Assembly: GCA_020249285.1 (NCBI GenBank)
Contig: JADCFX010000044.1
Coordinates: 30,057-94,056 of the forward strand
Length of the DNA: 64,000 nucleotides
Source: Roseomonas sp.
Lineage (GTDB): Bacteria > Pseudomonadota > Alphaproteobacteria > Acetobacterales > Acetobacteraceae
Reading direction: 5' to 3'
Positions 57,772 through 64,000 of this stretch are shown here, in pieces. Position 1 is the stretch's first letter. The number at the start of each line of letters is the position of its first letter. The notes under the pieces are model-generated. The model saw nothing but the letters and a program-made list of their open reading frames with translations, was not told the origin of the DNA and ran no database searches. The translations under genes were made by a program, and so were the position numbers.

Positions 57772-58435
57772 CAATGATGCGGCCTTCTGACAGGGTGATG
57801 ACCCGCGCCGGGTGGCGCGCGGGCAAATCCTCAGAATGCGTGGCCACCACAATCGCCGTGCCCAAGCGGTTCATTTCAGCAAACAGCGCAATCAGGCGGC
57901 GGGCTTCAAACACATCCAATTCCGAGGTCGGTTCATCGGCGATCAGCAAGGCAGGGCGCGTGATGATGGCGCGCGCGATGGCGATGCGCTGTTGTTCGCC
58001 GCCGGAAAGCTCGGCTGGGCCACGCCCTGCCTTTGCCGCAAGGTTCAGCCAATCCAGGATTTCGTTTACATCCTGCCTGATTGCTGCCTCCGCCCGGCCC
58101 GCCAGCCTTAGCGGCAGCGCCACATTATCCCAGGCGGAGAGATGCGGCAGCAGGCGGAATTCCTGATGCACCACGCCAATCTTGCGCCTGAGCGCCGGCA
58201 GCGCCGCCCGTTCCGCCTGCCCGATATCGGTCCCCAGCACCGAAACCACGCCGCTTGTTGGCCTGATGGCGGCCTGCATGAGCCTGAGCACCGAGCTTTT
58301 CCCCGCCCCGGAAGGCCCGAGCAGCCAAGTAAAGCTACCCTCCCCCAGCGCGAAGGAGACATCGCGCAAGGCTGCCTGCCCCGGGTGACCCTGGGAAGTT
58401 GGGTAGGCCAGCGCGACGCGCCCGAATCTCACCAT
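57761..58435 (-). CDS. ftsE: Cell-division ATP-binding protein FtsE
   Basis: ABC-type ATPase driving FtsX, 224 residues. Walker A is GPSGAGKSSVLRLMQAA near residue 38, Q-loop VHQEFRLLPHLSAWDN near 85, signature ELSGGEQQRIAIARAI near 138 and Walker B ALLIADEPTSELD near 158, with the H-loop in VVATHSEDLP near 195. ATG 58435 gives the FtsE N-terminus MVRFGRVALAY. The divergent zinc-ribbon gene is 80 bases away, so the two probably share a promoter region. Confidence 0.92.
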   Translation of the reverse strand: MVRFGRVALAYPTSQGHPGQAALRDVSFALGEGSFTWLLGPSGAGKSSVLRLMQAAIRPTSGVVSVLGTDIGQAERAALPALRRKIGVVHQEFRLLPHLSAWDNVALPLRLAGRAEAAIRQDVNEILDWLNLAAKAGRGPAELSGGEQQRIAIARAIITRPALLIADEPTSELDVFEARRLIALFAEMNRLGTAIVVATHSEDLPARHPARVITLSEGRIIDAP

Positions 58436-58514
58436 AGGGCTTGTTTCGCATGATCGGGCCGTTTCGCTCAATCTTTTGCTTGCCGAGAAGCCGGCAGTAA
58501 CGGAAAATGGGGGC

Positions 58515-58931
58515 ATGCAGATTGAATGCCCTTCTTGCAGTGCGGGCTTTGAGGTGCCGGAGCGCCTGCTGCGCGACCGCACCCGCCCGCTGCGCTGTAG
58601 CCAGTGCCGGACGGTATTCCCGATGCCGGCCCTGCCCATGCCTGAGCCGGAGCCTGCGGCAAGGCGCGCGCCGGAGCCCCCGCCACCACGGGCAGTGGAG
58701 GAACCACCCCCCGCCCCGGTGATTAAGGAATTGCGGCCAGAGCCTGAGCCAGCAGCGGAAACCCCGCCCGAGGCCGCGAATGAGGCTTCATCACGCGGGC
58801 TGCGCGCGGCTTGGGCGGCTTCCATCGCGCTGCTGATCGGCGGCGGGCTGGCGGCCATCATCAAGCGCGATGTGGTGATGGAAGCCTGGCCCCCGGCGGC
58901 GCGGTTATTTGCAGCACTTGGCTTGAGCTGA
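58515..58931 (+). CDS. MJ0042-type zinc-ribbon membrane protein
   Basis: A 138-residue protein with an N-terminal zinc ribbon (ECPSCSAGFEVPERLL, then RCSQCRTVFPMP: two CxxC pairs near residues 5-8 and 28-31), a Pro/Glu-rich linker (about 38-90) and a C-terminal membrane segment (AAWAASIALLIGGGLAAII). MJ0042 ribbons are common in alphaproteobacteria, often beside ftsE as here; their role is unknown. Divergent from ftsE. Confidence 0.85.
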   Translation: MQIECPSCSAGFEVPERLLRDRTRPLRCSQCRTVFPMPALPMPEPEPAARRAPEPPPPRAVEEPPPAPVIKELRPEPEPAAETPPEAANEASSRGLRAAWAASIALLIGGGLAAIIKRDVVMEAWPPAARLFAALGLS

Positions 58932-58956
58932 ACGACAGAAGGTGAAGGAGAGCGCG

Positions 58957-59226
58957 ATGACCCGTGAGGAATTTGAAGCCGAGCTGAAGCGCGATGGCTA
59001 TGGCGTGTTTTACGGTGGTTTCCGCGCCAATGAGGAAAACCCCGAACATGGCCATGATTGGGATGCCAGGCTGATGGTTATTGGTGGTGAGATCACCATC
59101 ACGCGCGATGGCAAGGCCGAGACCTTTCACCAGGGCGATACCTGCGCCGTGCCGGCGAATTACCCGCATGCTGAGAAGGTTGGGCCGCAGGGTGTGGCGC
59201 TAATTGCGGGGCGGAAGGCTGTTTGA
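58957..59226 (+). CDS. Small cupin-domain protein
   Basis: An 89-residue single-domain cupin. Cupin motif 1 is EHGHDWDARLMVIGGEITI (with the metal-binding His pattern) and motif 2 is QGDTCAVPANYPHAEKVGP near residue 60. The metal and substrate are not predictable. ATG 58957 has GAAGGAGA ahead of it; GTG 58942 is a worse alternative. It is 25 bases after the zinc-ribbon gene in the same direction. Confidence 0.82.
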   Translation: MTREEFEAELKRDGYGVFYGGFRANEENPEHGHDWDARLMVIGGEITITRDGKAETFHQGDTCAVPANYPHAEKVGPQGVALIAGRKAV

Positions 59227-59263
59227 GGGGGCTGGGATTTACCCGAGGCTGTTTATGTAGGGC

Positions 59264-59338
59264 TGGAGCGGGCGGGGGGAATCGAACCCCCGACATTCAG
59301 CTTGGGAAGCTGACGTTCTACCTCTGAACTACGCCCGC
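59264..59338 (-). tRNA. tRNA-Gly (anticodon CCC)
   Basis: The minus strand folds as a full cloverleaf. The acceptor arm GCGGGCG pairs with CGCCCGC, the D-arm is GTTC/GAAC and the anticodon stem is TCAGC/GCTGA with loop TTCCCAA. The T-arm is GGGGG/CCCCC with loop TTCGATT, followed by the discriminator T and an encoded CCA end. The anticodon is CCC and the identity glycine. It is the left neighbour of the CBASS islet. Confidence 0.95.
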
Positions 59339-59347
59339 ACCGCCGAA

Positions 59348-59584
59348 TTGATATACGCGTCTAGGCAGGGGTTGGGCAAGGTCCTCAGCATTAGAAGCCT
59401 CAACCTCATTGTCAGTGATCCCGACGCCCATCCAGCCCCTGTCTGTTTGGTGGGGCGGTATACCAAAGAAGAACGGATAACGACTGAATTGGTTGTTTCC
59501 GTCCCGAAAGCCCCATTTCGCACAGATGGTGAACAAACCCACTTCGAAATCAATTTCGACGCGCCGCCATTTGGGTTACAATAA
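59348..59584 (+). CDS. Small possible gene or gene remnant at the islet edge
   Basis: An unrecognised 78-residue frame with a TTG start and no clear ribosome-binding site. The middle (LNLIVSDPDAHPAPVCLVGR, then TKEERITTELVVSVPKAPFR and HFEINFDAPPFGLQ) reads like a real beta-rich protein end, so it may be the remnant of a longer gene whose start was lost. It overlaps the tRNA promoter at one end and the capV promoter at the other. An opposite-strand frame also exists. Low confidence. Confidence 0.28.
   Translation: MIYASRQGLGKVLSIRSLNLIVSDPDAHPAPVCLVGRYTKEERITTELVVSVPKAPFRTDGEQTHFEINFDAPPFGLQ
59350..59379 (-). promoter_or_regulatory. Candidate promoter of tRNA-Gly
   Basis: On the minus strand TTGCCC (59374-59379) and TATATC (59350-59355) are separated by 18 bases and end 11 bases before the tRNA 5' end, the expected distance for a stable-RNA promoter. 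Confidence 0.5.
59554..59582 (+). promoter_or_regulatory. Candidate promoter of the CBASS genes
   Basis: TTTCGA (59554-59559) and TACAAT (59577-59582) are separated by 17 bases; the -10 box matches TATAAT in five of six positions. It would give a leader of about 40 bases before capV. Confidence 0.4.
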
Positions 59585-59629
59585 TCCAATGATGCGATTC
59601 TCTATTTCAGACTCTTGGATTACATTCTC

Positions 59630-60670
59630 ATGGATACTGCGGTGAGCGCCGCTGCCGGAATGTTTGGCGAGCCGCCATTCAAGATACTCTCCCTAAGCGG
59701 AGGAGGCTTTCTTGGTCTCTACTCTGCGTCCGTGCTCGCCGCTCTTGAGGAACGGATCGGTGAACCCATCCACACACGCTTCGACCTTATTGCAGGAACG
59801 TCAGTCGGTGGCATCATCGCTTTAGGCTTGGCTGCCGGGGTCAGAGCCGCAGACATTCGCGATGTTTTTTGTTCAAAGGGCATAGAAATCTTTTCTGGCC
59901 GGGGGGCACCGAAGGGCCCCCTCTCTGCCTTATGGGACATATGCCGCTCTGTCCTGCGGCCGAAGTATAGCAATGCAGCACTGCGCAAAGTTATCGTCAG
60001 CCTGGTAGGGGAAGAGCGGCGCCTCGGCGATTTGGACCGGCCTGTCTTGATCCCCGCCGTAAACCTTACAAAGGGCGGGCCTCAAGTCTTTAAGACGCCG
60101 CATCACCCCCACTTTCAGCGAGACAAGTTACTCAAAGTGGTTGATGTCGCGCTGGCCACGTCAGCAGCTCCAACTTTTTTTCCTGTCGCAGAGATCGGTT
60201 CGTCTTTATACGCGGATGGTGGATTATTTGCCAATTCACCGGATCTGATGGCAGTGCATGAAGCTGAATATTTTTTCAAAATCCCAAGAGAAAGAATCCA
60301 GTTACTTAGCATTGGTACTACAACATCTTCCTTCTCGTTTTCTCACAGCACATCTCGCGAATTAGGTTTAATTGGGTGGGCGAAGAATCAAAGGCTTATC
60401 CAAGCGATGCTGGCATCTCAGCAGCAGATGGTGCACCACATGCTTGAGCATTCGCTGGATGATAGATATTTTCGTATAGATGCCTTCCAGTCCGCAGAGC
60501 AGCAGAAGGATTTAGTTTTGGATGTGGCAAACGAAGCGGCGCAGAAGACCTTGAGAGGTTTAGCTGATGCTAGTTCCCAGGGAGCCATCAACCAGAAGCT
60601 TGTCATGGCTATGCTTTCGCATCGAGCGGATACCACTTTGTTCATTGAACCCCGTATGGACCTGAGGTGA
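59630..60670 (+). CDS. capV: CBASS effector: patatin-like phospholipase (CapV-type)
   Basis: Cyclic-nucleotide-activated phospholipase of a CBASS anti-phage system, predicted to degrade inner-membrane phospholipids and kill the infected cell. The 346-residue patatin domain has the oxyanion loop SLSGGGFLG (Gly 24-26), the nucleophile elbow GTSVG (Ser 58) and the catalytic Asp in ADGGLFANSP (Asp 196), so the Ser-Asp dyad is intact. Length matches CapV (about 350). ATG 59630 is chosen; TTG 59615 is in frame. The CD-NTase starts 5 bases downstream. GC is lower than the chromosomal neighbours. Family and dyad are clear; activation by a cyclic dinucleotide is inferred from the gene pair. Confidence 0.88.
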   Translation: MDTAVSAAAGMFGEPPFKILSLSGGGFLGLYSASVLAALEERIGEPIHTRFDLIAGTSVGGIIALGLAAGVRAADIRDVFCSKGIEIFSGRGAPKGPLSALWDICRSVLRPKYSNAALRKVIVSLVGEERRLGDLDRPVLIPAVNLTKGGPQVFKTPHHPHFQRDKLLKVVDVALATSAAPTFFPVAEIGSSLYADGGLFANSPDLMAVHEAEYFFKIPRERIQLLSIGTTTSSFSFSHSTSRELGLIGWAKNQRLIQAMLASQQQMVHHMLEHSLDDRYFRIDAFQSAEQQKDLVLDVANEAAQKTLRGLADASSQGAINQKLVMAMLSHRADTTLFIEPRMDLR

Positions 60671-60675
60671 TTTGC

Positions 60676-62073
60676 ATGGGCTTAGCATCAAGCTTTTTCT
60701 ATAGTTCCAATGATAGCGAGAAGCAGACATTGTATCGGCGCGTTACCCCAACCGAGGCGCAATTAGATGCTCAAACGACACGTTGGAATGAACTTGCCGA
60801 GTATTTGCTCGCGGACCTTAGATACACCACCGGATATCCGATCAGAAGTTGGCTTCAAGGCAGCTATAAATTTAGGACGCAGGTCCGCCCGCCTTCTAAG
60901 TTTGGAGAATTCGATATTGATCTCGGGATATACTTTGAATGGGAGGGAACTCCGGATGCGGCAGGCTATGACGCATCCAGTTTGCAGGGGCTGGTTCAAG
61001 ACTGCCTCGACAGATATGCGGACGGAAGAGCGGACATTAAAAGTATTGTGCGCCCACCCAAGAAACGCTGCTGCCGTATTCACTACAAAGATAATTTTCA
61101 CATCGATGTCCCCTGCTATCATCTCGACCCGAAGCGTGACCATCGGAGTTTGGCCACATTAGACGGCTGGGAGAGGAGCGATCCGAAGGCACTTTATATC
61201 TGGTTCCGCGATAGCTTCGAGGAAGCCGACCGGGCAAAAGTTAGGAGACAAATTAAATACTTAAAGGCATGGGCGGCGCTGAAATGGAAAACTGACGCCG
61301 GTCGGCCCTCTTCGGTCCTCCTGACCGTTCTTGTTGCGGAAGCAGCAAAGAAAGTTTCCCTCTCGCAGCCAGATGATGATTTACTGACTGCTATATTGAA
61401 TGAAATCCAAAGCCGTGTGGATACCAATCCAGTCATTTCAAACCCTAAGGACAAGGCCGAGAATCTAAATAGACTTGATTACGCGCAGAATTTAGACTTC
61501 CTGGAACACCTTTCCAAGTTTCAGAAAGTAGCACAACGCGCACACAATGCCACGGAAGAAACCGAGGCAGCAGTCATTTGGGCAGAGGCATTTGAGCATT
61601 GTTTCCCAATGCCAGAGCTTGGTGAAAACCTGATTACCGAACAAGGAATGAATAAGTCGGGCGCACTGGTCCCCATCACGTTACCGGACATCCACGTCAC
61701 CGCAGTCAATAAGGCCAATACGAACCTTCACTATACAGGCACGAATAGAATTGGCCCCATACCTAGGAATTGTACCATCACCTTCACTGTTAAGGAATCT
61801 TGGCGACTCCCTCTGAGCGCCACTGTGGAGTGGATCGTACGTAACGGTGAGGGAGAAGCGGAGGCGGAAAATGACCTCGGTCACTCAAGTGGGATGGGTA
61901 CAACGAAGACTGAGACATCTGCTTACAATGGCACTCATTTCATGGACGTTATTTTTAGAGTGAATGAAAAGATCATCGGTGCGCGACGAGTTGCCGTGAC
62001 TGTCCTGGATGTGCCAATCCCAAAACGCAATCCTCCGCGGCCGCAATATGTGAGGCTAAATGGGCGGCGATAA
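60676..62073 (+). CDS. CBASS CD-NTase (cGAS/DncV-like nucleotidyltransferase) with AGS-C-like C-terminal domain
   Basis: Predicted cyclic oligonucleotide synthase that senses infection and makes the messenger that activates the patatin, 465 residues. The SMODS-type core has WLQGSYKFRTQ (Gly62-Ser63), catalytic acids in FGEFDIDLGIYF (Asp80, Asp82) and the third in FHIDVPCYHL (Asp144). A helical lobe covers about 180-330. From about 336 to 448 a beta-rich domain with GPIPRNCTITFTVKES, TVEWIVRNGEGEAEAEND and TSAYNGTHFMDVIFRVNE matches AGS-C, a predicted sensor domain. ATG 60676 has GAGGTG upstream. The clade and product are not assigned. No cap2/cap3 follow. Confidence 0.9.
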   Translation: MGLASSFFYSSNDSEKQTLYRRVTPTEAQLDAQTTRWNELAEYLLADLRYTTGYPIRSWLQGSYKFRTQVRPPSKFGEFDIDLGIYFEWEGTPDAAGYDASSLQGLVQDCLDRYADGRADIKSIVRPPKKRCCRIHYKDNFHIDVPCYHLDPKRDHRSLATLDGWERSDPKALYIWFRDSFEEADRAKVRRQIKYLKAWAALKWKTDAGRPSSVLLTVLVAEAAKKVSLSQPDDDLLTAILNEIQSRVDTNPVISNPKDKAENLNRLDYAQNLDFLEHLSKFQKVAQRAHNATEETEAAVIWAEAFEHCFPMPELGENLITEQGMNKSGALVPITLPDIHVTAVNKANTNLHYTGTNRIGPIPRNCTITFTVKESWRLPLSATVEWIVRNGEGEAEAENDLGHSSGMGTTKTETSAYNGTHFMDVIFRVNEKIIGARRVAVTVLDVPIPKRNPPRPQYVRLNGRR

Positions 62074-62117
62074 GCCTAGTTCTACAGCCTGGATTTCATC
62101 GCCTGTTCACTCAACCC

Positions 62118-62579
62118 TCAACCCTGATCCACCGCATCCCGCGCTGCCGTCGCCAGCGCATCGGCGCGTTCATTCATGGGGTCCCCGGCATGGCCGCGCA
62201 CCCAGCGCCATTCAATCTCATGTGGTTTGGCGGCGGCCAGAATGCCCTGCCACAAATCCAGATTCTTCACCGGCTCCTTCGCCGCATTGCGCCAATTGGC
62301 GCGCACCCAGCCATGGATCCAGCGGCTGATGCCGTTACGCAGGTATTCGCTATCCGTATGCAAAGCCACGCGGCAGGGTTTTTTCAGCACCTCAAGTGCC
62401 TTGAGAGCCGCGGTCAGTTCCATGCGGTTATTGGTGGTCTCGGCCTCGCCCCCTGAAAGCTCGCGCTCATGCTCGCCAAAGCGCAGAATAGCGGCCCAAC
62501 CGCCGGCGCCGGGGTTGGGCTTGCAGCCGCCATCGGTCCAAATCTCGACCAAGGGGCGCGGGTCGGCGCTGCCGGTCAC
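62118..62579 (-). CDS. rnhA: Ribonuclease HI
   Basis: Degrades the RNA strand of RNA-DNA hybrids, 153 residues. The four acidic residues are in [20 protein letters not shown] (Asp near 16), [14 protein letters not shown] (Glu near 52), [18 protein letters not shown] (Asp near 75) and [12 protein letters not shown] (Asp near 140), with the handle region rich in Trp. The start is GTG 62579 overlapping the thrB stop (GTGA). It borders the right end of the CBASS islet. Confidence 0.95.
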   Translation of the reverse strand: MTGSADPRPLVEIWTDGGCKPNPGAGGWAAILRFGEHERELSGGEAETTNNRMELTAALKALEVLKKPCRVALHTDSEYLRNGISRWIHGWVRANWRNAAKEPVKNLDLWQGILAAAKPHEIEWRWVRGHAGDPMNERADALATAARDAVDQG

Positions 62580-63556
62580 AGGCCAAAGGCCGAAAGCGTT
62601 TCGGCGCCGCTGAAAAAGCGCAGCTTGCGGAGGTATTCCACCGGGTCCTTCCGCGTCACCAAGGCGCCTTCGGGTGTATGGGTCCAGTCAAAAAGCCGGG
62701 TCAGCAGAAAGCGCAGCGCGGCACCGCGGCACAGCACGGGAAGGGCGGCCAATTCAACCTCGGATAATGGGCGAATGGCGCGATAGGCGCCGAGCATGGC
62801 GCGGGCGCGGGTGACGTTGAAGGAATAATCCGGTTCAAAGCACCAGGCATTCAGGCAGACCGCGATGTCATAGGCGAAAAGATCCGTGCAGGCGAAATAA
62901 AAATCAATCACGCCGGACATGCGCGGCTGGCCATCGGCGCCGGGCAGGAAAAACGCGTTATCGGGGAAAAGATCGGCATGAATTTGCCCGGCAGGCAGCG
63001 CGCCTTCCGCCGGCCAGGCGGCCAGAATGCCGGCAAGTGCCGCATCAAGTTCCGCAATCAGGCCGGGCTGCACCTCATCTCCGCGCGCGCGGCAGCCATC
63101 CAGCAAGGGCGCCCAGCCCTTGGGGCCGAGTGCATTGGGCCGGCTGAGCGCAAACCCTGCCCCGGCCACATGCATTTCCGCCAAGGCCTTGCCGAGTGGC
63201 GCGCAATGTTCTGGCCGCACCCGGCGCGGCCAAACGCCAGGCAGGAAGGTGACAATCGCCGCCGGCCGCCCCGCCAATTCGCGCAGGGCCGCGCCATCCC
63301 GCCCATGCACTGGCGTTGGGCAGGCCAGGCCGCCTGCGGCCAAATGTTCCATCAGACCCAGGAAGTAGGGCAATTCCGCCGGGTCCACGCGCTTTTCATA
63401 CAGCGTCAGGATGAAATCGCCGGCTTCGGTTTTCAGCGCGTAATTGGAATTCTCCACGCCCTCCGCAATGCCGCGAAAGGCCAGCAATTCACCAAGCGCA
63501 TAATCGGCCAGGAAGGCGCGCAAGGCCTCGTCTGAAACTTCGGTATAGACAGCCAT
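62576..63556 (-). CDS. thrB: Homoserine kinase (ThrB, aminoglycoside-phosphotransferase fold)
   Basis: Phosphorylates homoserine for threonine synthesis, 326 residues. This is the APH-like ThrB class: [20 protein letters not shown] near residue 32 (nucleotide loop), [11 protein letters not shown] near 50, the catalytic Brenner-type motif [13 protein letters not shown] near residue 190 and [18 protein letters not shown] near 222 for metal binding. Flanked by ispH (1-base overlap) and rnhA (4-base overlap), an order common in alphaproteobacteria. Confidence 0.94.
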   Translation of the reverse strand: MAVYTEVSDEALRAFLADYALGELLAFRGIAEGVENSNYALKTEAGDFILTLYEKRVDPAELPYFLGLMEHLAAGGLACPTPVHGRDGAALRELAGRPAAIVTFLPGVWPRRVRPEHCAPLGKALAEMHVAGAGFALSRPNALGPKGWAPLLDGCRARGDEVQPGLIAELDAALAGILAAWPAEGALPAGQIHADLFPDNAFFLPGADGQPRMSGVIDFYFACTDLFAYDIAVCLNAWCFEPDYSFNVTRARAMLGAYRAIRPLSEVELAALPVLCRGAALRFLLTRLFDWTHTPEGALVTRKDPVEYLRKLRFFSGAETLSAFGL

Positions 63557-64000
63557 TATTCAGCGGCGAGCCCGCGCGGCAGGCGGAAGGTGATTTGTTC
63601 CACCGCCACCACCACTTCCTCGATTTCAAGTTCATAGGCTTCGCGCAGGCGGGTGATGACTTCTTCCACCAGCACTTCGGGCGCGCTGGCGCCGGCGGTG
63701 ACGCCCACGGTCTTGCAGCCCTGCACAAGGGAAAGATCAAGATCAGCACCGCGCTGCACCATCACGGCGCGGGCGGCGCCGCTGCGCGCGGCCACTTCGC
63801 GCAAGCGCTGGCTGTTGGAAGAATTGGGCGCACCCACCACCACCACCAGATCGGACCTATCGGCAATGGCCTTCACCGCGGCCTGGCGATTGGTGGTGGC
63901 GTAGCAGATATCTTCCTTGGCCGGGCCGCGTATGTCGGGAAAGCGTTGCTGCAGGATGGCGATGATTTCCGCCGTATCATCCACCGAAAGCGTGGTCTGA
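63556..64000 (-). CDS. ispH: 4-hydroxy-3-methylbut-2-enyl diphosphate reductase IspH (5' truncated by window edge)
   Basis: Final enzyme of the MEP isoprenoid pathway, a 4Fe-4S reductase. Only the C-terminal part (about 148 residues) is in the window: QTTLSVDDTAEII at the edge (family motif), then EDICYATTNRQAAVKAIA with a cluster Cys, DLVVVVGAPNSSNSQRLREVA, and VGVTAGASAPEVLVEEVI with the substrate-binding Ser. The third Cys lies in LVQGCKTVG. The frame is open to 64000, so the GTG at 63984 is internal. The end overlaps thrB by one base. Confidence 0.93.
   Translation of the reverse strand, partial: QTTLSVDDTAEIIAILQQRFPDIRGPAKEDICYATTNRQAAVKAIADRSDLVVVVGAPNSSNSQRLREVAARSGAARAVMVQRGADLDLSLVQGCKTVGVTAGASAPEVLVEEVITRLREAYELEIEEVVVAVEQITFRLPRGLAAE

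Noticed and set aside
59264..62117. Classical tRNA-integrated genomic island with att repeats
   Set aside because: The insert lies on the 5' side of the tRNA, no integrase gene is seen, and only a 7-base match to the tRNA appears near 62085, which is chance level.

Overview
The window is a GC-rich bacterial chromosome segment, densely packed with short operons that often share 4-base ATGA stop/start overlaps. Gene content and order point to an alphaproteobacterium of the Rhodospirillales, probably an Acetobacteraceae or Roseomonas-like species. Supporting signs are CcrM next to RNase HII, an RNase E with a large acidic insertion, the order rpsF-rpsR-DUF2232-rplI, Aap-type amino-acid transporter genes, a Bug-family receptor, a DnaA-related HdaA next to ppk/ppx, and a 51-residue aa3-oxidase subunit IV. 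The genus is inference.

Layout. 0-4.5 kb: branched-chain amino-acid ABC transporter (livG, cut by the window edge, then livF, livH, livM and the binding protein). 4.5-7.8 kb: long leader and RNase E. 7.9-11.4 kb, minus strand: pterin dehydratase, fabG, an acetyltransferase, fabD and a Bug receptor. 11.5-13.8 kb: ribosomal operon rpsF-rpsR-DUF2232-rplI. 13.9-16.8 kb: an EcsC-like gene framed by inverted repeats, then hslV-hslU. 16.8-19.8 kb: hisB, a DUF2628 gene, hisH, an acetyltransferase and hisA. 19.8-24.5 kb: an SDR protein, a TPR protein, pyrG-kdsA. 24.6-28.4 kb, minus: cytochrome b561, DUF971, Trm112-like, Lon-N protein, CnoX-like thioredoxin, prolyl-tRNA editing protein and an I78 inhibitor. 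28.5-32.8 kb: a ModA-like protein, an AT-richer DUF6680 gene, a Baeyer-Villiger monooxygenase, folE and a zincin. 32.9-36.6 kb: xdhA-xdhB. 36.6-43.3 kb, minus: aapJ-aapQ-aapM (no ATPase gene), ccrM, rnhB and an MFS carrier. 43.7-46.7 kb: an unknown gene, then metY-hemB behind a structured leader. 46.7-53.6 kb, minus: DUF2066, CDP-alcohol transferase, AI-2E-type permease, hdaA, ppk, ppx. 53.6-55.6 kb: purM-purN and the oxidase subunit. 55.6-59.3 kb: ftsE-ftsX-ydcF-plsC, a zinc-ribbon gene, a cupin and tRNA-Gly(CCC). 59.3-62.1 kb: an islet of lower GC with a two-gene CBASS anti-phage module (patatin phospholipase plus CD-NTase). 62.1-64 kb, minus: ispH (cut by the window edge), thrB, rnhA.

The most notable items are (1) the CBASS module beside tRNA-Gly, whose nucleotidyltransferase carries an AGS-C-like C-terminal sensor domain and which has no cap2/cap3 genes; (2) a dispersed palindromic repeat, four copies here, whose three intact copies carry one or two GANTC sites, the target expected for the CcrM encoded in the same window; (3) an EcsC-like gene framed by two inverted copies of that repeat; and (4) a strong nested hairpin in the metY leader.

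All calls come from reading the sequence by eye. Family assignments rest on recognised motifs and not on database searches.
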